Source: Phalacrocorax aristotelis (Eukaryota; Chordata; Aves; Suliformes; Phalacrocoracidae). Taken from it: a DNA stretch of 64,000 nt. The position numbers and the translations under genes were made by a program. The stretch is from assembly GCF_949628215.1 (NCBI RefSeq), contig NC_134279.1, positions 77,010,830 through 77,074,829 on the forward strand, read 5' to 3'. The notes below the pieces were generated by a model. That model made no database searches, was not told where the DNA came from, and saw nothing but the letters and a program-made list of their open reading frames with translations. This document shows positions 12,099 through 23,400 of this stretch, in pieces (within the stretch, counting starts at the first letter, position 1; each line of letters opens with the position of its first letter).

Positions 12099-15000
12099 AT
12101 GAAAAGCCAATTGATAGGATTTCTTATGAACTTTTGGATTGCTTTTTCACTTGCTTTATATTTTCACAGTGGAGAAAGAGAAGAGAAATGCATAATCGAA
12201 GATGTTCCCAGTGACACATTGGTAATTGGTAGGTACCTGTCAATGCTATATGCTGATCTAACCTATGCATTAATAAAGGTAGCTTGTAAGGTAACAGGAA
12301 AATCTGTGATTGATAGATATGGTAAAACCATGGTGATAAGAAAGAGGGTGCACTGACAATAACTCCGCTCAGCAGTGGCTAGTCATAATGTCCTCACACT
12401 TTGTGTGTATCCATCACACAAAGAAATGCAGAGTTTTCCAGAGTTTCCAGAGTGCTTCACTGACTAGACAAAGTCTGTCTTCTAATTCTACTGCCATTAT
12501 ATTGCTGCTTCAGTGTGTGCTTCTATACATTCTGACTGATTTACTCGTTCATACCAGAATTTCTGTAACATGTTTTTCCCCATATCAATGGGAGAGTTAC
12601 TTTTTCGATCAACACTGGCCTGGAAAGAAGCAATTCAAGATGTACTAAAGTTCCACTTCAGCTGGGATATCACAAGCACATTAAATTAGTCTACAAGAAT
12701 GTAAATGTTAGGTTGGTAGGAGAGAGTAAAAAATAATGTATAATCATTAATCATCTTTTTTATAAATAATGTCATAAATATGAAAGACAATCCTAAAAAT
12801 GTAATTTGAATACAGTACACTTATGCTTTTAGAGGTCTCAGCATGCCTTCTGTATGCTAAACTTGTCAGAGCATTAAGAGTAATCAAAAAGTATTACTTG
12901 TTAATCAAACATTTTGGTAGTATTCTAGAACATTTTCTAGTGTAGTAAAAATTTATTGCATTTCACACTGTTATAAAGTGCCCCCTGAGCAATTTTAATC
13001 ATAAGCACATGAAATACATAAATTGTTTTATTGTTAATTATTTATCTTAATATTTTTGCTGGAAAAGCAATAAAGATATTTAATATTAAACTATGCTTTA
13101 TTTAACAGATTTTTTCTATGCTTCTATTCAGGGAACTACAAAGTACAACGCTGGGATATACATAAACAAGACTTTCTTGAATCTGCTCCTGGTTTGGGAA
13201 TGTTTGTGACTGTCACCACTCCTTCTGCTGAGGTAAGTATGCTTTAGGAATGTTTATGTAGGAGTTATGAGTTGACTTTTGGCACTGACAGGCAGCACTA
13301 TCTAAAAATAATAGGCATATGGGGAAGAAGTAAAACTACAGTCTACAAGGTAGTTCAGTATTTTGATGTTGAAAGGTGTAAGCACCTTGTGATTTCTATC
13401 AAAGTAAATGAAGATAATATTTGACAGTGTTTTCTGTGGCAAATTTTTGCATTACTACTGGATTTGGGAAACTGTGTCATTAGGTGTAGTAAGTGACAAC
13501 TGAGAAAACAGGTTAGATTTAAAAAAAAAAGAAAATTCACTTATGAAGTAAAATGGAACAGAATGTACTTAAGCAGCAGAAACAAAGGTTGATGATACAC
13601 TAAACTGCAAAAGTCAAGATTACCACAAGGCTGCATATCACCATCATGCATAGCAACTGCCTGCATTGCCATGAGGTCCTGAGCTTTTTCAGCAATGGAC
13701 AATTTATTTCTGTGCCTAGGCAAGGTCTTAGTTTTCAGATTTTAAATGCTTTAGAGAGCATTGATTTTCATACACTGCAGAAATCTATAGCATTTCAATG
13801 TTCACTGTGAGCTAAAATTGTTTATTTTTCTCGAAATCTGTTCAGAAATTCAGATAAATTTAATTATGTCAGAAGGTTAATTGATTACTTTTTACATCCA
13901 ATTCACAGTAACATTTATTGATTGTTTTATTGATATTTATACTGTACATACCCAACATATATAATATCTAAATTACAGGTACTATTGTCAAAACTGTATG
14001 GGCCACAAGGAACATTTTCTTTTACATCCTATCTATCTGGGGAGCATATTATCTGTTTACAGTCTAACTCCACAAGATTTGTGGCATTTGCAGGAAGTAA
14101 ACTGGTAGGTGTATTTCCTAAATATTCTTTGTTGTACTACTATCAATTGCTTACAAACTGCAGAGATTACAAACTAGATTAGAAGATGGTCTAACTGCTA
14201 GCAGAAAAATTCAACATTTCCTAGTGATTAAAGAAGACAAACCTAGAATTTTGAAGTTAAAGACATAAAAATACTCTGTTCTGATATTTAAGTCAAAGAG
14301 ACAAGACTAATAACTATAGAGTGATTTAATGTTTGTACAGTGCTTTGAATGGGAAAGAGTCTGATCAATAAGAACAACTATTTGTTTCAAAAAGATAGAT
14401 ATGTAAGATTGACTGACACAAACACTTGTCATAAAGATATTTCATGTCTTCACTAACTTAGACTGAATTCCTAAAGAAAATTTAACATTTTAATTTTTGA
14501 AAGAAATTAAAATTAAGAATATATTAGCATATTTGATATTGCCAACTACCAACAAAGTTGGTTTTAATGTAGATTTTGAAAAAAAAAAAGCCATCAGAGG
14601 CGATATGGCTGTAATCTATTTCAGCAAAGAATTTAATAAACACTCTTGAGAATTTTACCTATATGTCTCTTCTCAAAAGATAGTTGAACAGGTAAGAACT
14701 ACTCTCTAGAAGTGCTTTTTTCCCAGTTGCCTGCAAAAGATTAGGTAACCAGCTAGATATAAACATCTCATAAATGTGATAAGCGAGGTAGGCCAAATTT
14801 TGTCTTAGATGTGTGCTTTGGGAACGTGTAGATAACAGAACTGAGAAGAGTTAACAGTACTGAAGTGGGGCTATTACACTGTAATAAGCAGGTGTTCTTA
14901 TGGACCGATTTATAGAAATGAGTGGAAATTCAAGCATACACCGCACAAAAGTACATAGGTTCTAAAAATAAAAAAATATGTGGAGCTTATCAGCTACAGA

Positions 15001-17272
15001 AGGTAAGGAGGATAAAGCATTGGCTGGTCATAGTTAACTACACACCATGAATGTGATTCTGAAGATGCACCAGGAGATTTTTAGCCGGTATAGAAGGGAG
15101 CTGTATTGAAAATATTGCTCTTTATATCTTCAGGAATAAAGATCACAAAAAGAAAAATATTCTTTAGCTAAGTTAAATCTTTAAGTGGTCTTCTGTAAGA
15201 AACAGATGCAGTGGTGGTGATCTGAACTGCTTCAAACAGTTAATGGACAAAGGCTGTGAGATGGATTTCTGGATATTCAGTTATCTAACTCTAAGAGAGG
15301 TGAAAGCAGATGTGCTCTTCATTTGTGGTTGATGTATGAGTCTAGCAAATTTCTACCATGGTAATACCAGCTCTAGCATTTCTGCAGATTATCTGTTTGG
15401 CTAAAAGTTTTTTTTGTTTGTTTGTTTGTTGTTTGTTTGTTGTGTGTTTGTTTTTCTTTTAGGTACAAATTGGCTTCTAGGAAAACTTTCTCTTATTAGT
15501 TTTAGTAAAATTTTTCATTCATGCCAAAATAAGTTGCATAATATTGCAAGTTCCATTATTCTCTTTTCTTTCTATGGGTCTATTGCTTGGCAGGTTTGGG
15601 GCATTTTTGCTATAGACTGTACAATAGCTTGTAGGATTTTGGGAGGTATTTCATACTGGATAAACCATGGTTTAAAGAAAAAAGGTACCTTATGGAAGAT
15701 TCTGCTTTAATAACTATGATAAACTGCAAATAATGATTCAGCTGGTCTCCTTCCAGTCTTATATTCCTAACTGTGAGGGGAGGAAATCTAGAAGTGCGTC
15801 TATAAAAAGCTTCCTGCAGTATTACTGAAGAGTATAATTTCTGCAATATTAGGATGGTGTGAAATACAATGAATGGTCCTAATGGTGCTCATTTTTTAAC
15901 TAGTTTCGAAAAAAAACCCAGAAAATGTTTTTATCGTGGTTGAATCAATGCTAGCATAAAATAGTGCCCTAAGAGTAGTGAAGATTTTAAATTTGTATAA
16001 TTATCTTTAAAATGAAATTAAGAAATACTTTAAATATCCCACCTGATTCTAATTTTAGAAAGGATTTCTGTAAGCAATCAGAACTTAAAGGGAAATTATC
16101 CATAGTTTCTATTTTCCTAAAGAATTTTGAAAACACAGAAGACACAGTAATGAGAATATTTTTTCTGTTTGCAGCGTATCCATTTGGACATTAGAGTTGG
16201 AGAACATTTTTTGGATGAATCTGTTGTTCAAGCCAAAGACACAGTGAATCAAGTTACTGTCAGACTAGAACATCTAATTGAGCAAATTTATCACATATCC
16301 AAAGAACAAAACTATGAAAGAGTAAGTATGTTCCTTAATGGAAATGTAAAAATATTGTACTTAGGCTTTTGATTTATAAAATATTATGAGTTTTATTATT
16401 TAATTGCAGTGTTATTTTTAACTAACTCATAAAATCTATTGGTATTTAACCAAAATAGCCTACATCATCTTGCAAAATATTTTTAAGCTGTAACATAAAA
16501 ATAATTAATCACTGTGAACTTATGCTTATAGCAACAGGTGTTATTTTAAAGCAGGAATTTCCAAATATAGCTTTCTTGGTCAGAGTCAATAACAGCAGCT
16601 GAGCAGATGGCAGGTACTGTTGCTGGTGATGTTGCCAGCTGTTGTTACCAGGCTGGTCTGTGTGCATAAACTTTATTGGAGTGGGTAAGGAAATGACTGA
16701 GTATATATTTATTTATCTCCATGCAGTTAGAAATAAAGCTCTCCTTCAAACAAGCGTATACCCGTTGTCTTCATTTTTCTGTATGTATGCAGGCAGTCAG
16801 ACTGTGTTTAAAATATATCAACTAGTTACCTAAATAGAGAAATTTGGCTGCAAAAAAGTTATTGACTGCAATATGGAAGTGACTGTAAACCAAAAAAGGC
16901 TTAAGCCTGTACTGATGGAACATATTTAGCACAGTATATCTTTTGTGAACAAGGGAAAGCTCTGTTTGCCTTTCTGCTGCATGATATTGTGTGTCTGCTT
17001 CTCAGTTTTGATTTGTAAAGATATCCACCTTATGGATAGGAACAAACTTCCATTTTTATAAACAGATAGCAGCATGAAACTTACAGAAGCCAAAAGGTAA
17101 CAATTACGCTTTTTTTCCTCAGGAGCGTGAAGAAAAATTTCGGAAGACAAGTGAAGAAACCAACAGCAATATTTTGTGGTGGGCTATTGTACAAACACTA
17201 ATCCTCATCTCCATTGGAATCTGGCAAATCAAATCTCTTAGAGATTTCTTTATATCTAAGAAGCTTGTTTAA
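12099..17272 (+). CDS. TMED11: p24 family cargo receptor TMED11, 5 coding exons
   Basis: Type I membrane protein of the p24/EMP24/GOLD family, which cycles between ER and Golgi in COPI and COPII vesicles and helps select cargo. Coding exons are 12099-12228, 13132-13232, 13979-14104, 16175-16321 and 17123-17272, 654 nt (217 aa), all GT-AG, with phases 1, 0, 0 and 0. Residues 1 to about 20 are the signal peptide, followed by the family-typical [11 protein letters not shown] start of the mature chain. The GOLD domain has its paired cysteines at 31 and 103, a likely N-glycosylation site at N107 (NST), and the conserved [14 protein letters not shown]. Residues about 130-175 form the coiled-coil neck, about 185-204 the membrane span, and the cytosolic tail carries FF (210-211) and the terminal dilysine KKLV for coat binding. 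It matches mammalian TMED11 more closely than other p24 members, and its position between SPON2 and RNF212 confirms the orthologue. The human copy is a pseudogene; this one is open throughout. Confidence 0.95.
15408..15460. repeat. (TTTG)n microsatellite in TMED11 intron 3
   Basis: Imperfect tandem TTTG/TTG units forming a 50-bp T/G-rich run. Simple repeat only. Confidence 0.85.
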
Positions 17273-17556
17273 GCCTTATAAAGTAAATGCACAGTTTTGA
17301 AAATTGCATACCATATAACACCTAACATCCAAAGAAACCCTGTATCTATGAGAAAATTTGTTGTATATAAGTGTCAAGCTTCTCTCATCATCTGCTTTGG
17401 TTCTTTAACTCTGGTTTCCCCATCTGTGTCACAGGCCCTGGAATCCCCTTACATTTTACTCCTCAAATCCCATTTTTATACATTTCTTTTCCTCTGCAGA
17501 TGTAAAGCTAAATCTAGAAGAAGGGCTCAATGACAACAAAGAGAGAGAAAAATAAA
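17273..17556 (+). promoter_or_regulatory. TMED11: TMED11 3' UTR with candidate poly(A) signal
   Basis: The first canonical AATAAA after the TMED11 stop is at 17551-17556, about 280 bp downstream. It sits at the edge of an LTR-like repeat, so the signal may belong to, or have been donated by, that element. No transcript evidence is available from sequence alone. Confidence 0.45.
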
Positions 17557-17559
17557 AGC

Positions 17560-17941
17560 CAAGGAAGACAAGTGATGCAAATGAAACAATTGTTCACCAC
17601 CAATTGAGTGATGCCCAGCCAGTCCCCAAGCAGTGCCCCCCCTTCCAGCCTACGCCCTAGTTTTATTGCTGAGCTTGACATCATATCGTATGGAATATTC
17701 TTTTGGTCAGTTGGGGTCAGCTGTCCCAGCCATGTCCCCTCCCACCTATTTGTGCACTTCTACCTTACTCACTGGTGGGGCCATGTGTGGAGTAGAACAG
17801 GCCTTGATGCTGTGTAAGCCCTGCTCAGCAGGAACTAAAACATGTCTGTGTTATCAACACTATTTTCAATACAAATCCAAAACTCAGCTCAATACAGCTG
17901 CTACAAAGAAATTTAATGTTATCCCAGCCAAAACCAGTACA
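17560..17941 (+). mobile_element. LTR-like interspersed repeat of avian endogenous-retrovirus type (fragment)
   Basis: I recognise the phrases gatgcccagccagtcccc, ttggtcagttggggtcagct and atcccagccaaaaccagtac as those of an abundant avian LTR-derived repeat, here in + orientation and ending near 17941. Only one copy is present within this stretch, so it looks like a solo LTR or the 3' end of a truncated provirus. The start is approximate; the A/G-rich 100 bp before it may be the matching internal 3' end. It carries no intact gene. The exact family name is not certain. Confidence 0.55.
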
Positions 17942-19378
17942 TCTACTTGCTTATTAACCTTATCCTGTGCTGTCATGAGCAGTTCAGCATTTCAGACTGA
18001 CTAGGATTCTGATAGTAAGCAAGGAAACAACTATAGCCCCTATGGTTCTTAATGTGGTGAGAGTGTCTTGAACTCAACCTATGTATGTGCAACACCCAGC
18101 TTTTCCTCAAACATAATTGTCTCTGTTTTCTTTTAAAATATTCAGAGTTTGAAGTAACAGTGGAGTCCATCTTTAATATTATGACCAGTGGTTGCAGCAA
18201 TTACTGTGGAAGAGAGAGACTCAGACAAATAATTTGGAATTGTACTTACTTTTGCTCCCAGAAAAGCCCTAAACATCAGCCTATAAAGTTGAGATCAGAC
18301 CTTTCCCACGGTTGTTTATGTAAATTAGTCTTTATGAAGTGTGCCAAAGTAAACCAAATTACGGGTTTCTTAGTAAACACTGATTTTGTGTCTATATATT
18401 TTAAGTTATTCCTGCACTAAACCCTTCATTCCGTTTTTGGAGAATTATTTTTATTTTAATTATTCAGCAACTGGAACATGACTGTCTAAGGAACTTACCA
18501 GTTTTTGACTTAATCATGCATTTCCATTCCACTTATTGCAGCTTGAATATACCTTTATGCATTAATTTAGCTGGTTTATGTACAACTAGCAGAATAACTA
18601 CAGTATCATGCAATTAAAAGTCAAATGCTGTGGTTAAAAATTCAGATAAATAGCTTGACAAAGCAGCAGTAGTGTAAAAAGGAGTTGGAGGTGGCTATAA
18701 CATGACCTATCTCAGCACTTGGTTAAACACATAAAATCATGGAACATGAAAAAGTTTCTAGAGAGCATGGTCATAGCAAAATATTGTGGTTTGTCTTCAT
18801 ATTTGTCTTTCCAGACCCTCCACTAGTCTAAAAGGTAGTGAAAGCTGAAATATCTGTAGACCAATTCCTGTTTTAAAGGCATGGCTTACTTTCTTTTTCT
18901 GTCTTCTCACCTTTTGTTTTCATTAACAAGGAAATGGCATTGACCTTTATGATCACTTATGTTTATAGAATGGGAATGAAAATACAACTGTGAGTATGTG
19001 AGAATCCATAAAATTGATACACAATAGAGACAAAAATCAATGTTCTATGGACCAAATCAATCAAAATAAAATCTCAAACAGCTACTCACTGAGGTGTGTC
19101 CTATATTTAAAAATTCTGAGACTTTAGAGTTGTCACTTGAAATGCCCAGTAAATAAGTGTTATCAAATTAACCTTTATAGACTACTCACTTCCAATATGT
19201 CTTGTTATAACATCTTTGGTGGCGGAAAAGAAGGAAAGATATGTTACAACCATATCGTATATGAAGTCCAGAAGAAAGCTTAATAAAGGTTGTGGTTCAG
19301 ACTTTAGCTGATATTTAGTGTAAGGCTCCGAGCTACATACCAATAACAAACTTAACTCATGTCACTTACAATACACTT
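17942..19378. other. Intergenic region; nothing recognised
   Basis: AT-rich DNA between TMED11 and RNF212. The open frame at 18085-18420 has no recognisable domain or splice context. No repeat identified. Confidence 0.5.
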
Positions 19379-19435
19379 CACAGAATCACAGAATCACAGG
19401 TTGGAAGGGACCTCAGGGATCATCTAGCCCAACTT
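19379..19435 (-). mobile_element. CR1 LINE 3' end (short, 5'-truncated)
   Basis: Begins with two copies of the CR1 terminal octamer in reverse complement (cagaatcacagaatcaca), followed by the conserved ggttggaagggacctcag block and catctagccc. This is the 3' tip of a CR1 inserted in minus orientation. Homology stops after about 55 bp. Confidence 0.85.
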
Positions 19436-19989
19436 AATCTTGTAAATTGAAAGGACATGCACCATGTCATCATTTATGAAGGAGCTAATTATGTTCCTCT
19501 GTATTAATTAGGTCTCTACTCAAACCAGCATTGAGACTTGGAGCCTTGACTATAGCTTGAGAGTGCTTCATTCTTTATCCATAATAATAATTAAATATCT
19601 TTGCTTTGATGAAATGTTTTCAGTTTCCTTCAAGATTTTTAGTTTACTCTATGAAGCAGAAACTGAATCATAGCTCCTTTGGGAAGTATTTTGGGGGCAG
19701 CAGTCTTTATGAAGTTAAAAGCCAGAGGTTCCTCCTGTGCAGTCAGTGGCTTTGTCATACTCAGAGCTACAGCCTGTGCTGCCAGTAGGTCTGCAAGGGA
19801 ATTTTTCCCTAAAATTTTCATCATGGGAAATTAGCAAACCCTGGGTTTTCTCCAGTCTAAAAAATGAGATTCAAAACTCCTTGATTTGCACTTTTTTTCC
19901 CACCAAAAAAAAAAAAAAGCAACAACAAACCTGTGACAGTGAATCAATAACCTTCCCAGATTCCTGCATTTAAAAGAATTAAAAACCAC
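19436..19989. other. Intergenic region upstream of the RNF212 promoter; nothing recognised
   Basis: Unique-looking sequence with a short A-run near 19905-19917. No gene or clear repeat seen. Confidence 0.5.
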
Positions 19990-20413
19990 TGCCATTTTCC
20001 ACACACCTGTGGTCCTGATGGCAGCCCTTGCTGCATGGCCGCCTCTCGAGGGCTTGTGGTGAAACACCCACTCAGAGCCCTGGTGGCTGCTCCACTTCAG
20101 CTGCCCACGTGTGGAGAAGGGAGGGGAAGATCTCTCAGAGAGGATCCTCTGCATGGGTACCCTCTCCACTTTGATAGTGAAAGGACAGAAAAAGCCCTTT
20201 TTTGGGGTGTGAGGGTCAAACCCTGCTGCCCTTTGGCCCCACTGTGTGGGGGAGGGGCGGGCACAGCCACCCCTCAGCTCAGGGCCCCGTGCTGCCTCTG
20301 ACCAGAAGAACATGGCGGAGGGAGGCCTGTAGGCCTCACCCAGGGGTGGCAAGGAAGGTCGGTGTCTGCCTCAGCTGCCTGCTCCCTGCCAGGCCCTCCT
20401 GCCTCTCTGCCCC
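19990..20413 (+). promoter_or_regulatory. RNF212: GC-rich promoter region and 5' UTR of RNF212
   Basis: The base composition changes sharply to G+C-rich just before the RNF212 start codon, in contrast to the AT-rich DNA on both sides. A consensus Sp1 GC box, GGGGCGGGC, is at 20254-20262. No TATA box is obvious. The transcription start cannot be fixed from sequence. The ATG at 20414 has G at +4 and CCCC directly before it, an adequate initiation context. Confidence 0.6.
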
Positions 20414-23400
20414 ATGGCTGCCCCGGTCTTTTGCAATGTCTGCTTCTGTGAGCCCCGCAAGCCCACCCCACGGTTCAGCCTCACCAGCTGTGGCCATGTT
20501 ATCTGTGAGAGCTGCCTCCAGAAAGGTAATGGCTGCTGCAGGCATGGGCGGCTCAGGCCTCTGCTTCATCGGGTCAGGCAGTGCCAGTGGGCACAAATTT
20601 ACCTTAACTGCTAGCATTTCTGACCCCCTGTGGAAAAAAGAAAGGGATGAGCATTTCTTCTTGTCAATTGAGTGTTCTTGATAAACCTTTTCAATTCTTG
20701 CTATTGATTTTCTTTAAATAATAAAAACCACCTGTGTCTGCCTCCAGATGAATTCAGCTGCAACAGTGTGGCTTTGAGAGCCTTAGACACAGAAAACTGG
20801 AGGCTTTCATAAAAGTCGAGTCTGGATGGTTATGATCCATAATCGCATTGTAGAAAAAATAAGATGGCATTTTGTTCTGCCTAATTTTGGAAAGGGCATG
20901 CTTTTTTATTAGTGAAAGAGAAATTTGCAAAACATAGGATTTATTTAGGGCAGGTTTTGCTAATAGTCTTAAGACATTTTAAATCTCAGTACTGGCACTG
21001 AAACAATAGAAAATTATCAGCAGCATTAGGAGGATTAGAGGTGATATTTTGAAGCTCTTGTCTGTTGTATGCAATTCCTGAGTCATACTCTGGGACTCCT
21101 GTGGTGTGCTTAGCTGAAGATCTGTGGAAAAGACAGCAGAATAAGGAAGCTGGTTTTCAAAAGAGAAAATAGCAAATATCAATGTTTCTCCCTTTGAGGT
21201 CATCCTAAATGACCAGGGTTTTGTAAGGACACACAGAATAAACGATCCATCTGTATTTCAGAATTAAAAAGTTTTCACTAAAAGTTTTCACATGGTTGCT
21301 GTTGAGGAGAGACGATCGTAAAATGCAGCCTCTAAATACAACTTGCAGGCTCCTAGAACTTGAACAACTTTCCTTTCTGCTGTTAATATGTTTTGGCAGA
21401 AAAAAACCTGAGACATTGTATTTTTTTTTTCTGTGAATTCAATAATAATGATACTATCAGGTTTAAAATCTATTTATTCTTTAAAGACATTTATAAACAT
21501 TGATCCTTAGAATCCTTAGAAAGAAAGCAGCTAGTAAAATTATCAGTTATAAATACTGTAGTTATATGCATTTATTAGAAATATTTGCTAATAAGTTCAC
21601 AAATAATCAGAGACATTTTAAAAAATGATAAAGTTTTAAAAAGTGATGATTTTCACTGCAAAATTCACACGGTAAAATTATTAATTATTTGAAGTTAAGG
21701 TTTCATATATTTTATTGAGGGAGCCAGACTGCATCCCAATCTAAAATGTCATGTATCTGGCTGACTTTAACTCATTAGTGCACATAAACATACATTTAAT
21801 TAAGCCAGGCAAGTAGTCCTATTTAAATCAAAGGAACTAACAGTCACCTGCACTCAGTGACACTAATGATATTCATAAAATCATTTACATAAATGTTTAT
21901 TTGCGGAAGTAAGACTTGATGACATTCACATGCATTTTCCCTGTGCAACTGTGTGTAATGGTTATAGAATCAAATCCTTTATTCATGTTTATTTGCATTA
22001 CTTGTATAACCTTCAGATTCCTTCCACAAGCTCCAAACAAAGGCTTAGGCATCAAATTCTATTAAAAATTTATTCGATATCTATTGAGTTTGATGTATAT
22101 TTTAAGTGTGTCTTTACCTTACAGGGAAAAACGATGAATGTTTGATCTGTAGAACTCCTTGTCGTACATTATTCCTTTCAAAACAGGTAAATGAAGCTTT
22201 AGTATTGTTGTATTACATTAATCTGTAGTTTGCTTAACAGCTAAATTATTTGCATTACAAAATATTTCCCTTTTGTTTGCCAACTGTGACATGAATATTT
22301 ACTGATGATAGGTTGGTAGACTTAGATGCTTATACACTACACAGCTTTTAGTTTTATGGATTAGTTCAAATAAAAGCCTACAGAGACTCTTTAGGTTTTC
22401 GGATTCTGCTGGTGTAAATAATTTCAACCTTTTCAAGAAACATGACTGGCTACTGTGTAACATCAGTGACTACTTTCAAAATGTGGAAGAATGTTTATTG
22501 GCTTTGGCAGTGGTACATCAGAGAACACGGACTGTAATGAATTATTTCATGTAATGGACTGAACTGAAAACATGCATGGCAGTGCATCAATGTTTTCAAG
22601 TGTATGGGGTTTATTTCTCCTTTTTCTCTTAAGCTTAACTATTTTCTTTGTGGTGATGTGATTAAGAGAGGATCTGAAATATTGTTGGGAATTCTTATTA
22701 TTCACTAAAGAATGAACAACTTTTAATTCCCTTCCTTGAGAAATCATTAGAAAGATTTAATTTTCCCGTTTCTCTCAGGAACCATCTACTCCTTAGGTGA
22801 TTTTATAAACGGGTTGTGGAAACATTTATATTTTCCTAGACTGATGCCTACCTGAGAGATAAGCCTGCCTTACAATGACAAGAAAAATACTACGAGCATT
22901 CAATACAGCTAACACATAAAGTCCTACAAGGCTATAAGGCAATCATGTGTATGAAACAGAGGACAATTTGGAACTAACCCTGAAGTGGTGACCTTGAAGG
23001 AGGGCATGGTTTCTCTAGATATGTTTAAAACTGAGCTGATATGTATCTAAATACAGAAATCTCTACCTATACATACTGTATATGAAAAAGTAAGACTAAC
23101 AATTTTTTTTGTATTTGTAAACACAGAATCTTGCAGAAATGAAACAGGGTAAGGAAGACAATGCTACCAAAAATACAAAATTACAGCAAAACAACAGAAT
23201 GCAAACATAATACAAAGGAACAATGCACACAGTAATAAAATTTTTAAAAAACCCCAAAGCCCCTCATAAAACTTCAAAAGAAGGTGTTTTAATAAGCTTT
23301 CAATATCAACCTACCCTGGCTGTAAATTTTGTTATTAATTTTAGTCACAGAATAATTCATGTTGTCAAGGACCTCCAGAGGTCATCCTGTCTAACACCTT

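Noticed and set aside
13541-19824. Similar short peptides in minus frames at 13.6 and 19.7 kb (both with QAVA)
   Set aside because: The shared residues are few and the DNA around them is not visibly alike, so no common repeat could be supported.
19831-20352. 173-codon minus-strand frame as a gene
   Set aside because: Lies mostly in the GC-rich RNF212 promoter, where stop codons are rare; no domain recognised.
20202-20681. 159-codon plus-strand frame across RNF212 exon 1
   Set aside because: Wrong frame relative to the RING cysteines; a shadow of the GC-rich exon.
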